From positions 13,245 to 77,244 of the forward strand of contig CAYFWF010000059.1 in NCBI GenBank assembly GCA_964346815.1: a DNA stretch of 64,000 nucleotides. Direction: 5' to 3'. Shown here one piece after another: positions 51,114 to 59,875 of the stretch. Under the pieces are notes generated by a model. That model was not told the DNA's origin and did not search any database. It saw nothing but the letters and a program-made list of their open reading frames with translations. The number at the start of each line of letters is the position of its first letter. Position 1 is the stretch's first letter. A program made the position numbers and the translations under genes. This DNA is from CAYFWF01 sp964346815 (GTDB taxonomy: Bacteria; Acidobacteriota; Aminicenantia; Aminicenantales; Aminicenantaceae).

Positions 51114-51896
51114 TTAAATAACCTTGGCGTCCTTATGTAAGAATTCTACAAGCTTTCTGGCCGCCGCATCCGGTTCATCTTCGATGATTTGTCCTGCCTG
51201 TCTCGTGGGTGGACTTTCCATGTTGACCATCTCCAATTGGGGAGCGATCTCCTCTGGCTGAAGCTCCAATTCCTCCAGAGTGATCACAGGAATGTCCTTC
51301 CTTTTTGCCGCCATGATTCCCCTCAAGGTCTCATAGCGGGGTTCATTCAATCCCTTCTGGGCGCTAATCACAGCGGGCAGCGGAAAAGTGACTTTCTCAA
51401 CCGCCCCCTCGATTTCTCTATGAGCTGTCCCAGAGTTCCCTTCTAGCACGAGCTCTGTCACGACATTTACCTGAGGTAAATCCAGAAGAGCGGCCACCAT
51501 GGACGGGACTTGAGCACTGTCTGCACCAACAGACTGTTTGCCGAACAGAAGCAAATCGTAGTCCGGGTGTTTTTTGGTAAGAGCTTGAGCAATGATCTTG
51601 GCTGTATGCAGGGCATCATATGTTTCTCCGCTATCATCCTTGATAAGAACTGCCTCATCAGCTCCCATAGCCAAGCATTTCTTCAATATCGTCTTCGTTT
51701 CTTCGGAGCCGACCGAAAACACCGTCACCTGGCCTCCCTTTGCTTCTCTGATCCGCAGGGCTTCTTCAACGGCATACTCGTCATACGGATTCACGACAAA
51801 GTTCAGACCTTCTTCAACGATACTCTTCTTCTCGTGATTTATTTTGATTTTTGATTCTGTATCAGGAACCCTTTTAACAAATACGAATACATTCAA
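51114..51896 (-). CDS. etfB: Electron transfer flavoprotein beta subunit (TTG start)
   Basis: A 260-residue ETF beta subunit. Characteristic parts are VKRVPDTESKIKI, FVVNPYDEYAVEEALRI, the ADEAVLIKD segment and DLLLFGKQSVGADSAQVP, which binds AMP or FAD. The frame is open to 51947, but starting at the TTG at 51894-51896 gives MNVFVFVKRVPDTE, which matches the usual ETF beta N-terminus, and AAGGAGG lies five bases before it. The start is therefore TTG. First gene of the etfBA pair, 110 bases after fabF on the same strand; probably a separate transcription unit. Confidence 0.95.
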   Translation of the reverse strand: MNVFVFVKRVPDTESKIKINHEKKSIVEEGLNFVVNPYDEYAVEEALRIREAKGGQVTVFSVGSEETKTILKKCLAMGADEAVLIKDDSGETYDALHTAKIIAQALTKKHPDYDLLLFGKQSVGADSAQVPSMVAALLDLPQVNVVTELVLEGNSGTAHREIEGAVEKVTFPLPAVISAQKGLNEPRYETLRGIMAAKRKDIPVITLEELELQPEEIAPQLEMVNMESPPTRQAGQIIEDEPDAAARKLVEFLHKDAKVI

Positions 51897-52010
51897 TACG
51901 TCCTCCTTAAATCTGGATTGATCTTTCACTTTGGATATTATATACAAACACCGTTTGAAACGATTCTTAATCAGAAAAAATGCCCAAAGTAAAATGCTGA
52001 TCCCTAATCA

Positions 52011-53285
52011 TTATTCATCAAAGCGTTTAAACACCAAAGATCCATTCGTCCCTCCAAAACCAAAGGAATTGCTCAATGCATATCGGACTTCAGCAGGACG
52101 AGATTTGTTCGCCACATAATCCAGGTCGCACTCTGGATCAGGACTCTCGTAATTGACGGTCGGCGGCATGATCTGCTCTCTCAGAGAGAGTGCCGAGACG
52201 GCTGCTTCCAGACCTCCTGCAGCACCGAGGAGGTGCCCGGTCATGGATTTGGTAGAATTCACCCCGATCTTATAGGCGTGGCCGCCGAATAATCTCTTTA
52301 TGGCAAGGGTTTCGATCTTATCGTTGTAAGGAGTGGATGTGCCGTGTGCGTTTATGTAATCGATTTCCTCCGTATGGATGCCGCCATCCTCCAATGCTCT
52401 CTTCATCGATTGATAGGCTCCTTCTCCATCCAATCTGGGCGCTGATACATGATAGGCGTCTCCGCTCATGCCATAGCCGACAATCTCGGCATAAATCCGG
52501 GCTCCCCGTTTCAACGCCATTCCCAATTCCTCAAGGATGAGAACCCCGGCTCCTTCTGCGATAATAAATCCGTCCCGTTGGGCATCGAAGGGACGGGAGG
52601 CTTTATGAGGTGCGTCATTCCGCACCGAAAGCGCCCGCATAGAGCAAAAACCCGCCAGCCCCAAAGGAGTTATAGGTGCCTCTGCTCCGCCAGCGATCAT
52701 TACATCTGCATCTCCTCTGGCTATTATGCGGAAGGAATCACCCACAGCATGGGTGCTGGTCGTACAGGCTGTGGCTGTTGCTGAGTTCGGTCCTATAGCC
52801 TTATACTTGATGGAAATCTGGCCGGCGGCCTCGTTGATTATGGAAGAGATCAGAAAGAACGGCGAAACCCGGCTCGGTCCTTTTTCGAGCAAAATCGTAT
52901 GTTGATCCTCGATCGCTCCAATACCCCCGATTCCAGATCCGATGTACACGCCGGTCCTCTCTCCCTCCAGCATATTTCTCGGGATGATTGAATCTTCAAC
53001 AGCCAAATGGGCGGCTGCGATGGCATACTGGATGAATGGATCCATCTTCCGGACTTCTTTTTTGTCGATGAAGGAAAGAGGATCGAACTCCTTGACCTCT
53101 CCTGCAATCTGGCTGGAAAATTCAGATGCATCGAACTTGGTGATACGACCGATTCCGCTCTCGCCTGCCAAGAAGGCCCTCCAATTTCTCTCCATGCCAA
53201 CACCAAGGGGAGAGACGAGGCCCAGCCCAGTCACAACAACTCGCCGCAAAGAGATTTGTCTGGTGGAAAAATTGGAATGTGTCAT
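52011..53285 (-). CDS. fabF: Beta-ketoacyl-ACP synthase II
   Basis: A 424-residue condensing enzyme that elongates fatty acyl chains with malonyl-ACP. The Cys-His-His triad is Cys174 in TATACTTSTHAV, His314 in NAHGTSTP and His351 in KSMTGHLLGAAG. The C-terminus SNSFGFGGTNGSLVF is typical. The ATG at 53285 is chosen over the adjacent TTG. It follows acpP by 16 bases and is the last gene of the yceD-rpmF-plsX-fabG-acpP-fabF cluster. Confidence 0.97.
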   Translation of the reverse strand: MTHSNFSTRQISLRRVVVTGLGLVSPLGVGMERNWRAFLAGESGIGRITKFDASEFSSQIAGEVKEFDPLSFIDKKEVRKMDPFIQYAIAAAHLAVEDSIIPRNMLEGERTGVYIGSGIGGIGAIEDQHTILLEKGPSRVSPFFLISSIINEAAGQISIKYKAIGPNSATATACTTSTHAVGDSFRIIARGDADVMIAGGAEAPITPLGLAGFCSMRALSVRNDAPHKASRPFDAQRDGFIIAEGAGVLILEELGMALKRGARIYAEIVGYGMSGDAYHVSAPRLDGEGAYQSMKRALEDGGIHTEEIDYINAHGTSTPYNDKIETLAIKRLFGGHAYKIGVNSTKSMTGHLLGAAGGLEAAVSALSLREQIMPPTVNYESPDPECDLDYVANKSRPAEVRYALSNSFGFGGTNGSLVFKRFDE

Positions 53286-53301
53286 CAAAAGGCCTTGGAA
53301 C

Positions 53302-53550
53302 TTATTTTTTCGACAGATGCTCTAGGACATAATCCATCGCCTTCCCGACTGTGGTCATCTTTTCTGCGTCTTCATCAGGGATGTCCATATCGAATTCATC
53401 CTCAAGGGCCATAACGAGCTCTACCGTATCCAGCGAATCGGCTCCTAAGTCGTCAATAAACGAGGCATCTTCAGTGACTTGATCCTCACCGATGCTCAGC
53501 TTGTCGGAGACGATGGCCTTTATTTTTTTCAGCAGCTCTTCTCTTTCCAT
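53302..53550 (-). CDS. acpP: Acyl carrier protein
   Basis: An 82-residue acidic four-helix protein that carries growing acyl chains on phosphopantetheine. The attachment serine is Ser39 in LGADSLDTVELVMALEDEF. Length, charge and position between fabG and fabF are all standard. Confidence 0.97.
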   Translation of the reverse strand: MEREELLKKIKAIVSDKLSIGEDQVTEDASFIDDLGADSLDTVELVMALEDEFDMDIPDEDAEKMTTVGKAMDYVLEHLSKK

Positions 53551-53589
53551 CTTGTCCTCCTCTTTTTATTTATTTTCAAATTAACGGGG

Positions 53590-54330
53590 CTACATATACA
53601 TCCCGCCGTTTATGTTGATAACCTGGCCAGTGACATAAGCAGCCTCATCGGAAACCAGAAACCTCACAAGCTGGGCGACTTCTTGGGCCGTCCCGAACCT
53701 GCGCATAGGGATGAATTCGAGGAACTGATTTTTCGCCGTTTCTGGAAGATTATCCGTCATCGAAGTCTCTATGTAACCGGGAGCAACGGCATTGACCGTA
53801 ATCCCTCTTGACGCGACCTCTCTTGCCAAAGATTTGGTAAATCCGACGACTCCTGCCTTTGATGCTGAATAATTTGTTTGTCCGGGATTCCCCATCAGCC
53901 CGACCACAGAGGAAATATTCACAATGCGGCCGTAACGGCTGCTGATCATATGTCTAATCAAAGACTTTGAAAAATTGAAAACGCCCTTGAGGTTGACGGT
54001 CATGACCAGGTCCCATTCCTCCTCTTTCATGCGCATCAATAGATTGTCTCTCGTGATCCCTGCATTGTTGACCAGGTGATGAATGGCCCCATGATCTTGG
54101 ATCATTTTTTGTATGGTTCCTTCCACCTCATCCAATCTCGAAACATCGACCACATAAGCATCCGCTTTGCCATTGCGTTCCCTGATTTTTTGGGCAACTT
54201 CATCCAATTTCTGTTTTTGGATATCGACAAGGATAACTTCAGACCCGTGCTCGGCAAGATCACGAGCGATGGCCTCTCCGATACCCTGAGAGGCTCCTGT
54301 AACAATCGATGTCCTTCCTGAAAGATCCAT
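53590..54330 (-). CDS. fabG: 3-oxoacyl-ACP reductase
   Basis: A 246-residue short-chain dehydrogenase that reduces 3-oxoacyl-ACP with NADPH. The nucleotide motif TGASQGIGEAIA is at residues 12-23, VNNAGITRD follows, and the catalytic Ser, Tyr and Lys lie in NISSVVGLMG and NYSASKAGV. The ending VTGQVININGGMYM is typical of FabG. It starts ten bases after plsX and is co-transcribed with it. AGGGG lies before the ATG. Confidence 0.97.
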   Translation of the reverse strand: MDLSGRTSIVTGASQGIGEAIARDLAEHGSEVILVDIQKQKLDEVAQKIRERNGKADAYVVDVSRLDEVEGTIQKMIQDHGAIHHLVNNAGITRDNLLMRMKEEEWDLVMTVNLKGVFNFSKSLIRHMISSRYGRIVNISSVVGLMGNPGQTNYSASKAGVVGFTKSLAREVASRGITVNAVAPGYIETSMTDNLPETAKNQFLEFIPMRRFGTAQEVAQLVRFLVSDEAAYVTGQVININGGMYM

Positions 54331-54339
54331 CCTTTTCCC

Positions 54340-55344
54340 CTAAGGAGCCGCCCCCTGGGAGAACACGGCGATCTCTGCCTGAATTTTCTCCAGGACACGG
54401 CCGGACACAAAATCTTTGGCTAACCGAATGGCATTCTTTACAGCTGTTGGATTCGACCGCCCGTGACCCACGACACAAACCCCATTCAAACCCAATAAAG
54501 GGGCCCCTCCATACTCAGAATAATGGATTCTTTTGTACAGCTTTTTCAAGTTCCTTTTCATCAGGATAAATCCTATTTTCGAGAAAAAATTCTTCATGAT
54601 CTCCGTCCGGGCCATACTCAAAACGGTTTCGACGACGCCCTCGCTGACTTTCAGAGCAATATTCCCAGTGAATCCATCGCTGACTATCACTTCCGCATTC
54701 CCTGAATAAATATCTTTTCCCTCAACATTCCCGATAAAATTTAAAGGCGAGATTTGAAGCCTCTCAAAAACTTCTCTAATGAGCTCATTTCCCTTGGTCT
54801 CTTCCTCTCCGATGCTCATCAGGGCAACACGAGGATTTGCGACGCCACAAACATTTTTCATGAATATATGGCCCATGATCGCAAACTGAACCAGGTCGTG
54901 GGGACGGCAATTGACATTCGCTCCTACGTCCACCAACAAGGTCAGTCCCTTAAGAGTGGGAACAAGAAGAGAAAGAGCTGGTTTCTCCACTCCCTTCAGC
55001 GCTCCCAAAACATTTCTTGAGATATAAACGACAGCGGCTGTATTTCCCGTGCTGACAAAAGCATCCGCTTTTCCATCTCTAACCAATTGGGTTCCCACGC
55101 GGATAGAAGAGCGTTTTTTTCGCCGGAAAGACAGCAATCCTTCGCCCATTCCGATGGCTTCGGAGGCATTGATGAGAGACACTTTTGTGCTGGAGGGGGG
55201 AGATTTCTTGAACTCTTTTTTGATCAGTTCCTCGGCCCCCACAAGAAGGATTTCGACTTCATACTCCTGCGCAGCCTTATAAGCGCCTTCAACCATGACC
55301 TTGGGGCCGAAGTCTCCTCCCATGGCATCAACCGCGACCCGCAT
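54340..55344 (-). CDS. plsX: Phosphate acyltransferase PlsX
   Basis: A 334-residue soluble enzyme that converts acyl-ACP to acyl-phosphate, the first step of phospholipid synthesis in most bacteria. The start MRVAVDAMGGDFGPKVMVEG and the glycine-rich ASEAIGMGEG, VSTGNTAAVV and LVDVGANVNCRP blocks are diagnostic. AGGAGG lies before the ATG. Directly downstream of rpmF, a widely conserved order. Confidence 0.97.
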   Translation of the reverse strand: MRVAVDAMGGDFGPKVMVEGAYKAAQEYEVEILLVGAEELIKKEFKKSPPSSTKVSLINASEAIGMGEGLLSFRRKKRSSIRVGTQLVRDGKADAFVSTGNTAAVVYISRNVLGALKGVEKPALSLLVPTLKGLTLLVDVGANVNCRPHDLVQFAIMGHIFMKNVCGVANPRVALMSIGEEETKGNELIREVFERLQISPLNFIGNVEGKDIYSGNAEVIVSDGFTGNIALKVSEGVVETVLSMARTEIMKNFFSKIGFILMKRNLKKLYKRIHYSEYGGAPLLGLNGVCVVGHGRSNPTAVKNAIRLAKDFVSGRVLEKIQAEIAVFSQGAAP

Positions 55345-55356
55345 AGCCTCCTCTTG

Positions 55357-55539
55357 CTATTCCTCGGCTCCCTCGATCACCTGTCGTCCTTTGTAATAGC
55401 CGCATTCCGGGCACGCTCGATGCGGCATTTTGGGGCTTCCACAGTTAGAACAAAGAGATAAGGGAGGGACTTCGAGTGCGTCATGCGCTCTTCGTTTTCC
55501 CTTTCTTGAATGTGAGTGTCGTCTTTTTGGGTTGGCCAT
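55357..55539 (-). CDS. rpmF: 50S ribosomal protein L32
   Basis: A 60-residue basic protein starting MANPKRRHSHSRKGKRRAHD, followed by a zinc-binding pair of CxxC motifs (CSNC and CPEC). The Cys-containing form is retained. It follows yceD without a gap, the usual arrangement. Confidence 0.97.
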   Translation of the reverse strand: MANPKRRHSHSRKGKRRAHDALEVPPLSLCSNCGSPKMPHRACPECGYYKGRQVIEGAEE

Positions 55540-56058
55540 TTATCTCTTATCTTTCAAAAAAATCTTTAATTTTTCGAGCCGGATGTCAGAGTCATCCTTT
55601 ACGCAGGAACATTCACCGCTGTTGATATTTCTGCCGCAAACAGGACAAATTCCCTGGCAGCTTTCAGAACACAAAGGCTTGACAGGAAAAGTAAGATTGA
55701 ACTGTTCCAAGACTACTTCCCTGAGATCTATTCTCCGGCCGTAATAGAAAGAAGTGTTCAGATCCTCGCTGTCCAGTTCATCCTTTGCCAACTCTAATTC
55801 CTCAGGAAGATAAACGAGATCAAAATAGGAATCAACGGGAAATTCATATGGAACCAGACACCGGCTGCACACAAAGCTGAGGACGGTTTTGATCTTTCCC
55901 TTTATATAAACCTCATCCCCAACTTTCCTGACCGATATCTCCGAGTGAACGGGCTGGAAGAAAACCGCACTTTCTTCGATGATCTCTATATTGGAGAACT
56001 CAAAATCTCTGCTTATCTTGAGTCCTTCTCTAGGTAATCTATCAATGTCTACAATCAT
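55540..56058 (-). CDS. yceD: YceD family protein (DUF177)
   Basis: A 172-residue protein of the YceD/DUF177 family, conserved upstream of rpmF and implicated in 23S rRNA maturation or L32 regulation in some bacteria. It contains the conserved CSRCLVPYEFPVDSYFD segment and, near the end, a second Cys cluster (CSESCQGICPVCGRN), so it may bind zinc. First gene of the fatty-acid/phospholipid cluster; a strong promoter lies 27 bases before it. Confidence 0.93.
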   Translation of the reverse strand: MIVDIDRLPREGLKISRDFEFSNIEIIEESAVFFQPVHSEISVRKVGDEVYIKGKIKTVLSFVCSRCLVPYEFPVDSYFDLVYLPEELELAKDELDSEDLNTSFYYGRRIDLREVVLEQFNLTFPVKPLCSESCQGICPVCGRNINSGECSCVKDDSDIRLEKLKIFLKDKR

Positions 56059-56084
56059 TTTTTTCTCTCTAAAAAAGTCATCCT

Positions 56085-56112
56085 ATTATACCATCTCACC
56101 TTACTTTGTCAA
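56085..56112 (-). promoter_or_regulatory. Strong sigma-70 type promoter of the yceD-fabF cluster
   Basis: On the minus strand consensus TTGACA (56107-56112) and consensus TATAAT (56085-56090) with a 16-base spacer, 27 bases before the yceD ATG. It is the best promoter seen in the window, as expected for housekeeping genes. Confidence 0.85.
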
Positions 56113-56296
56113 TAAACGGGTCCCGAGAGAAAGCATCTCTGTTTCCATGATAAATTTAGCTTTTGGGGATGCCCAAACCTGTATAACTGTTAAAGAAAAT
56201 ACTATGTCAAAAATAGTCGCAACTCTGAACCGGCTTGCTGAATCTTATACGATGGGAGAGTTACAAGCGATTCTTACTTAATAGTCGAAAAAACAT

Positions 56297-56356
56297 CTCC
56301 CGACCTTCTTACTACGAATCAGAAGGTCGGGAGTTCAAATCTCTCCGGGCGTACCA
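56297..56356 (+). pseudogene. Truncated tRNA-Arg(ACG) 3' half with inverted copy
   Basis: From about 56307 the sequence is a tRNA 3' half: anticodon loop ctacgaa (56312-56318, anticodon ACG), variable region, T arm with gttcaaat, seven acceptor bases and acca at 56353-56356. The 5' half (acceptor, D arm) is missing. Instead, 56297-56309 is an exact reverse complement of 56321-56333, giving a 13-bp stem around an 11-base loop. The anticodon stem has one mismatch. The rest of 56113-56719 shows no gene. A functional tRNA is not possible from this locus. Confidence 0.7.
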
Positions 56357-56493
56357 GGGGTATCCCCTGAAAATCAGCCTTTTCTTTGTTTTTGTCTTTT
56401 ATACTACAAACCCGTATTTTCAGCTATTTTAAACAATTTTTGGCACATATGCGTCACATGGGGATAAGTCTATTTATGGTTCAAATGCATAAC

Positions 56494-56517
56494 CGTCTAA
56501 CGTATTAGACGTCTAAC
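56494..56517. repeat. GTCTAA palindrome left of the second kinase gene
   Basis: cgtctaa (56494-56500) and ttagacg (56505-56511) form a perfect 7-bp inverted repeat with a four-base centre; a third cgtctaac follows at 56510-56517, 16 bases after the first. A related palindrome lies at 61041-61055, on the other side of the kinase and barrel genes. Confidence 0.6.
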
Positions 56518-56667
56518 AATATCCTAGAAGATGTCAAAATAAAAACTATCCTTAATTCTCTGACAAAAACCCCTATCACCCAAAACCCCCTTTCTATCAA
56601 GGGCAGGAGAAGTGTTTCATCGACATATCTACACTATACTTTCTATAGCTTTTTGTCATACGGATAA

Positions 56668-56696
56668 TTGACATGTTTCTCTTTACTTGATATTCT
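56668..56696 (+). promoter_or_regulatory. Sigma-70 type promoter of the second kinase-TPR gene
   Basis: TTGACA (56668-56673), 17 bases, TATTCT (56691-56696). The ATG at 56720 follows after 23 bases, so the leader is very short, similar to the arrangement before the paralogue at 14932. Confidence 0.7.
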
Positions 56697-56719
56697 TTTT
56701 CACAGCATAAGGGTCATCA

Positions 56720-59700
56720 ATGGCTATCAAGTGCCCAAAATGCAACGCTGATAATCCTGACACCAAGCAATTCTGTGGCGATTGTGGGACCCAACTTCCC
56801 TCCCTTGAGGACGTCGAAGTCACTGAAACTATAGAAGCACCCAAGGAAGAGCTCACTACTGGCTCTACATTTGCAGGTAGGTATCAGATTATTGAAGAGC
56901 TGGGAAAAGGGGGCATGGGGAAGGTCTACCGAGTACTAGACAAGAAGCTTAAAGAAGAAATAGCCCTTAAACTCATTAAGCCTGAAATAGCTAAGGATAA
57001 AAAAACACTAGAGAGATTTCACAACGAATTGAAGCTGGCTCGAAAGATTAGCCAGAGAAATGTTGGTCGCATGTATGAACTCATGGAAGAGGACGGTACT
57101 CATTTCATCACGATGGAATATGTCCCTGGGGAAGACTTAAGAAGTTCGATCAGACGTTTTGGCCAACTGCCTATAGGAAAATCCATATCCATGGCAAAAC
57201 AGATATGCGAGGGATTAGCTGAGGCTCACAGGTTAGGAGTAGTGCATCGTGATTTGAAGTCTAACAACATCATGATCGATAAAGAGGGCAATGTACGGAT
57301 TATGGATTTTGGGATTGCTCGCTCTCTTGAAGCAAAGGGGATAACTGGTGCAGGAGTGATGATAGGAACACCAGAATATATGTCACCTGAACAGGTGGAA
57401 GGCAAGGAAGTTGATCAGCGGTCAGATATCTATTCTTTGGGAATTATCCTTTATGAGATGATGACTGGAAGAGTGCCTTTCGAAGGAGATACTCCTTTCA
57501 CAATCGGAGTCAAACATAAAAGTGAGATACCTAAAAATCCCAAGGAACTGAATACACAGATTCCCGATGATCTCAGTCATTTGATCCTAAGATGCTTGGA
57601 GAAGGACAAAGAAAAGCGTTATCAGAGTGCTGGAGAAGTTCGTTCTGAACTGAATAATATTGAGAAAGGTATTCCGACTACAGAAAAAGTACTGCCGAAA
57701 AGAAAGCCATTAACCTCAAGAGAGATCACCGTGACATTCGGCTTGAGGAAGCTTCTCATCCCGGCGTTGGCATTGCTTGCATTAATCATTGCAGGTGTCA
57801 TCATCTGGAAGGTTCTTCCGCGAAAAGAAGTGGTTCCCATCCCATCGGATAAGCCATCCCTTGCCATTATGTATTTTAAAAACAACACCGGAGACGATGC
57901 CCTGGACCACTGGCGGAGTATGCTCTCCAACCTGCTGATCGCCGACCTCACCCAGTCCAAACACATTCGAGTTCTGGGCGAAGACAGGCTATTCCAGATC
58001 CTAAGCCAACTTGACCAGTTAGAGGGAGAAACATATTCATCAGATGTATTGAAGCAGGTAGCTGCTCAAGGACAGGTCAGCCATATCCTTCAGGGGGCCT
58101 ATGCTAAAGCCGGCGATGAGTTCCGGATCAACGTAACCCTACAGGAGGCAGAAAGTGGAGAGCTCATTGGATCAGAGTTAGTCGCAGGCAAAGGAGAGGA
58201 GAATATCTTCACCATGGTGGATGAACTGACCAAGCGGATCAAGACCAACTTTCAGCTCTCTGAAGAAAAAATTGCTAATGACATCGACCGGGAAGTGGGC
58301 AATATCACCACCAGCTCTCCTGAAGCTTTAAAATATTACATTGAGGGAGTGAAGTATCATCGTAAAGGAGAATACCATAAGAGCATTACCCTCATGGAGG
58401 AGGCCGTAGAGATTGATCCTGAATTTGCCATGGCTTACAGATCGCTGGCGTTGAGTTATAACAATATAGGATTTTTCTCTGAGCGGAGGAAATACATACA
58501 AAAGGCTTTAGAGTTTTCAAATCGACTGTCAGATAGAGAACGATTAAAAATCATAGGAGATTATTATTGGGAATCACAGAAAACGTATGGTAAAGCCATC
58601 GAAGCATATGAAAAGCTCGTTGAGTTTTATCCAGAAGATGCTAGTGGAAATCACAATTTGGGAATATTGTATTCGAACTTAGGAGAAGTGGATAAAGCCA
58701 TAGAAAGATTTAAAGTTGCTATAAATAATAATACTGAGTTTTTTCTGACATATGCAGCACTAGCGGATCGTTACAAAGGAAAAGGAATGTACAGGAAGGC
58801 AGAAGAAATTCTTGAGTATTACTTAGAGAATTTTTCAGATAATGCTAGAATTCATCAGGAATTGGCTCTTTCTTATATACACCAGGGAAAATTAGATCCT
58901 GCAGTGGCTGAAATCGATAAAGCTTTTATTCTAAAACCAGATGATTATATGAATATTATGCTGAAGGGAGACATCTATTTTTTTCGTGATGATTTGGTAG
59001 GAGCTGAAGAGGAATTCCAAAAAATGTTAACGAGTAAAGACCCGGCAGGCCAGGGAATGGGCATGTGGAGATTAGCCAGAGTATATCAACTCCAAGGGAA
59101 ATTTGAGAAAGCTAAAGAATTATTTCAACAGGGAGTCGAACATTCAAAAAAACTCGATCAAAAACTATGGGAAGCATGGAGCCGCGAGAGAATAGTAGCA
59201 ATTTATATGGCAGCAGGAAATCCCAGGGAAGCATTAGAAGAATGTCAAAAAGCTTGGAAAATTTATAAAGAGAGAGAAGATTTAGCTGGATTAAAAAACA
59301 TTTTACATCTTAGAGGGCTTGCTTTCCTTGAGATGAATTCTGTGGATCAGGCCAGAAGAGTAGCCAACGAACTGAAGAAGATGATCGAAGAAGGAATAAT
59401 TAAGAAAGACATCAGACATTATTATCATCTGACGGGAAAGCTGGAGCTTGAAAAAGAAAATTTTTCTGAAGCAATAGTGAATTTTGAGAAAGCCTTGTCT
59501 TTTCTGTCTTTTCAGCATTCCACTTGGAGTGAGTTCGTAACAGATAGACAAGCCTTATATATTGAGGGATTAGCATTAGCTTATTATAAGACAGGAAACA
59601 TAGAAAAAGCTCTCAAAGAATATGAAAAGATTACAGAGCTCACTACTGGCAGACTCTGTTTTGGAGATATCTATGCCAAGAGCTTCTACATGTTAGGTAA

Positions 59701-59833
59701 GATACACGAAGAACAAGGCAACACTGCCAAAGCTACCGAACACTTCGAGAAATTCCTCGACCTCTGGAAGGACGCTGATCCTGGTATTGCCGAAGTTGAG
59801 GATGCAAGGAAGAGGCTGGCAGTATTGAAATAA
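56720..59833 (+). CDS. Zinc-ribbon Ser/Thr kinase with TolB-like and TPR domains (second copy)
   Basis: A 1037-residue paralogue of the gene at 14932. Zinc ribbon CPKC...CGDC (residues 5-20), active-looking kinase (GKGGMGKVYRV, IALKLIKPEI, HRDLKSNNIM, DFGIA, GTPEYMSPEQ), one transmembrane helix (about 348-367), TolB-like domain (PSLAIMYFKNNTGDDALDHW) and a long TPR array ending LWKDADPGIAEVEDARKRL. The gene is mosaic in composition: the TolB part (about 57840-58320) is GC-rich, the TPR part (about 58400-59640) is strikingly AT-rich, and the last 200 bases return to the first type. This suggests that the sensory TPR segment was exchanged by recombination. Likely a transmembrane signalling protein; ligand unknown. 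Confidence 0.93.
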   Translation: MAIKCPKCNADNPDTKQFCGDCGTQLPSLEDVEVTETIEAPKEELTTGSTFAGRYQIIEELGKGGMGKVYRVLDKKLKEEIALKLIKPEIAKDKKTLERFHNELKLARKISQRNVGRMYELMEEDGTHFITMEYVPGEDLRSSIRRFGQLPIGKSISMAKQICEGLAEAHRLGVVHRDLKSNNIMIDKEGNVRIMDFGIARSLEAKGITGAGVMIGTPEYMSPEQVEGKEVDQRSDIYSLGIILYEMMTGRVPFEGDTPFTIGVKHKSEIPKNPKELNTQIPDDLSHLILRCLEKDKEKRYQSAGEVRSELNNIEKGIPTTEKVLPKRKPLTSREITVTFGLRKLLIPALALLALIIAGVIIWKVLPRKEVVPIPSDKPSLAIMYFKNNTGDDALDHWRSMLSNLLIADLTQSKHIRVLGEDRLFQILSQLDQLEGETYSSDVLKQVAAQGQVSHILQGAYAKAGDEFRINVTLQEAESGELIGSELVAGKGEENIFTMVDELTKRIKTNFQLSEEKIANDIDREVGNITTSSPEALKYYIEGVKYHRKGEYHKSITLMEEAVEIDPEFAMAYRSLALSYNNIGFFSERRKYIQKALEFSNRLSDRERLKIIGDYYWESQKTYGKAIEAYEKLVEFYPEDASGNHNLGILYSNLGEVDKAIERFKVAINNNTEFFLTYAALADRYKGKGMYRKAEEILEYYLENFSDNARIHQELALSYIHQGKLDPAVAEIDKAFILKPDDYMNIMLKGDIYFFRDDLVGAEEEFQKMLTSKDPAGQGMGMWRLARVYQLQGKFEKAKELFQQGVEHSKKLDQKLWEAWSRERIVAIYMAAGNPREALEECQKAWKIYKEREDLAGLKNILHLRGLAFLEMNSVDQARRVANELKKMIEEGIIKKDIRHYYHLTGKLELEKENFSEAIVNFEKALSFLSFQHSTWSEFVTDRQALYIEGLALAYYKTGNIEKALKEYEKITELTTGRLCFGDIYAKSFYMLGKIHEEQGNTAKATEHFEKFLDLWKDADPGIAEVEDARKRLAVLK

Positions 59834-59875
59834 TGCATTGAAACCCCAGCTCTCTAATTATCTAGAGCAGATCGC

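Noticed and set aside
55979..56281. A 100-codon plus-strand frame over the yceD promoter
   Set aside because: It overlaps the start of yceD and its strong promoter on the opposite strand and has no recognisable product.
56297..56356. An intact tRNA-Arg gene
   Set aside because: The T arm and CCA end look right, but no D arm or 5' acceptor strand exists upstream, and the left side is an inverted copy of the right.
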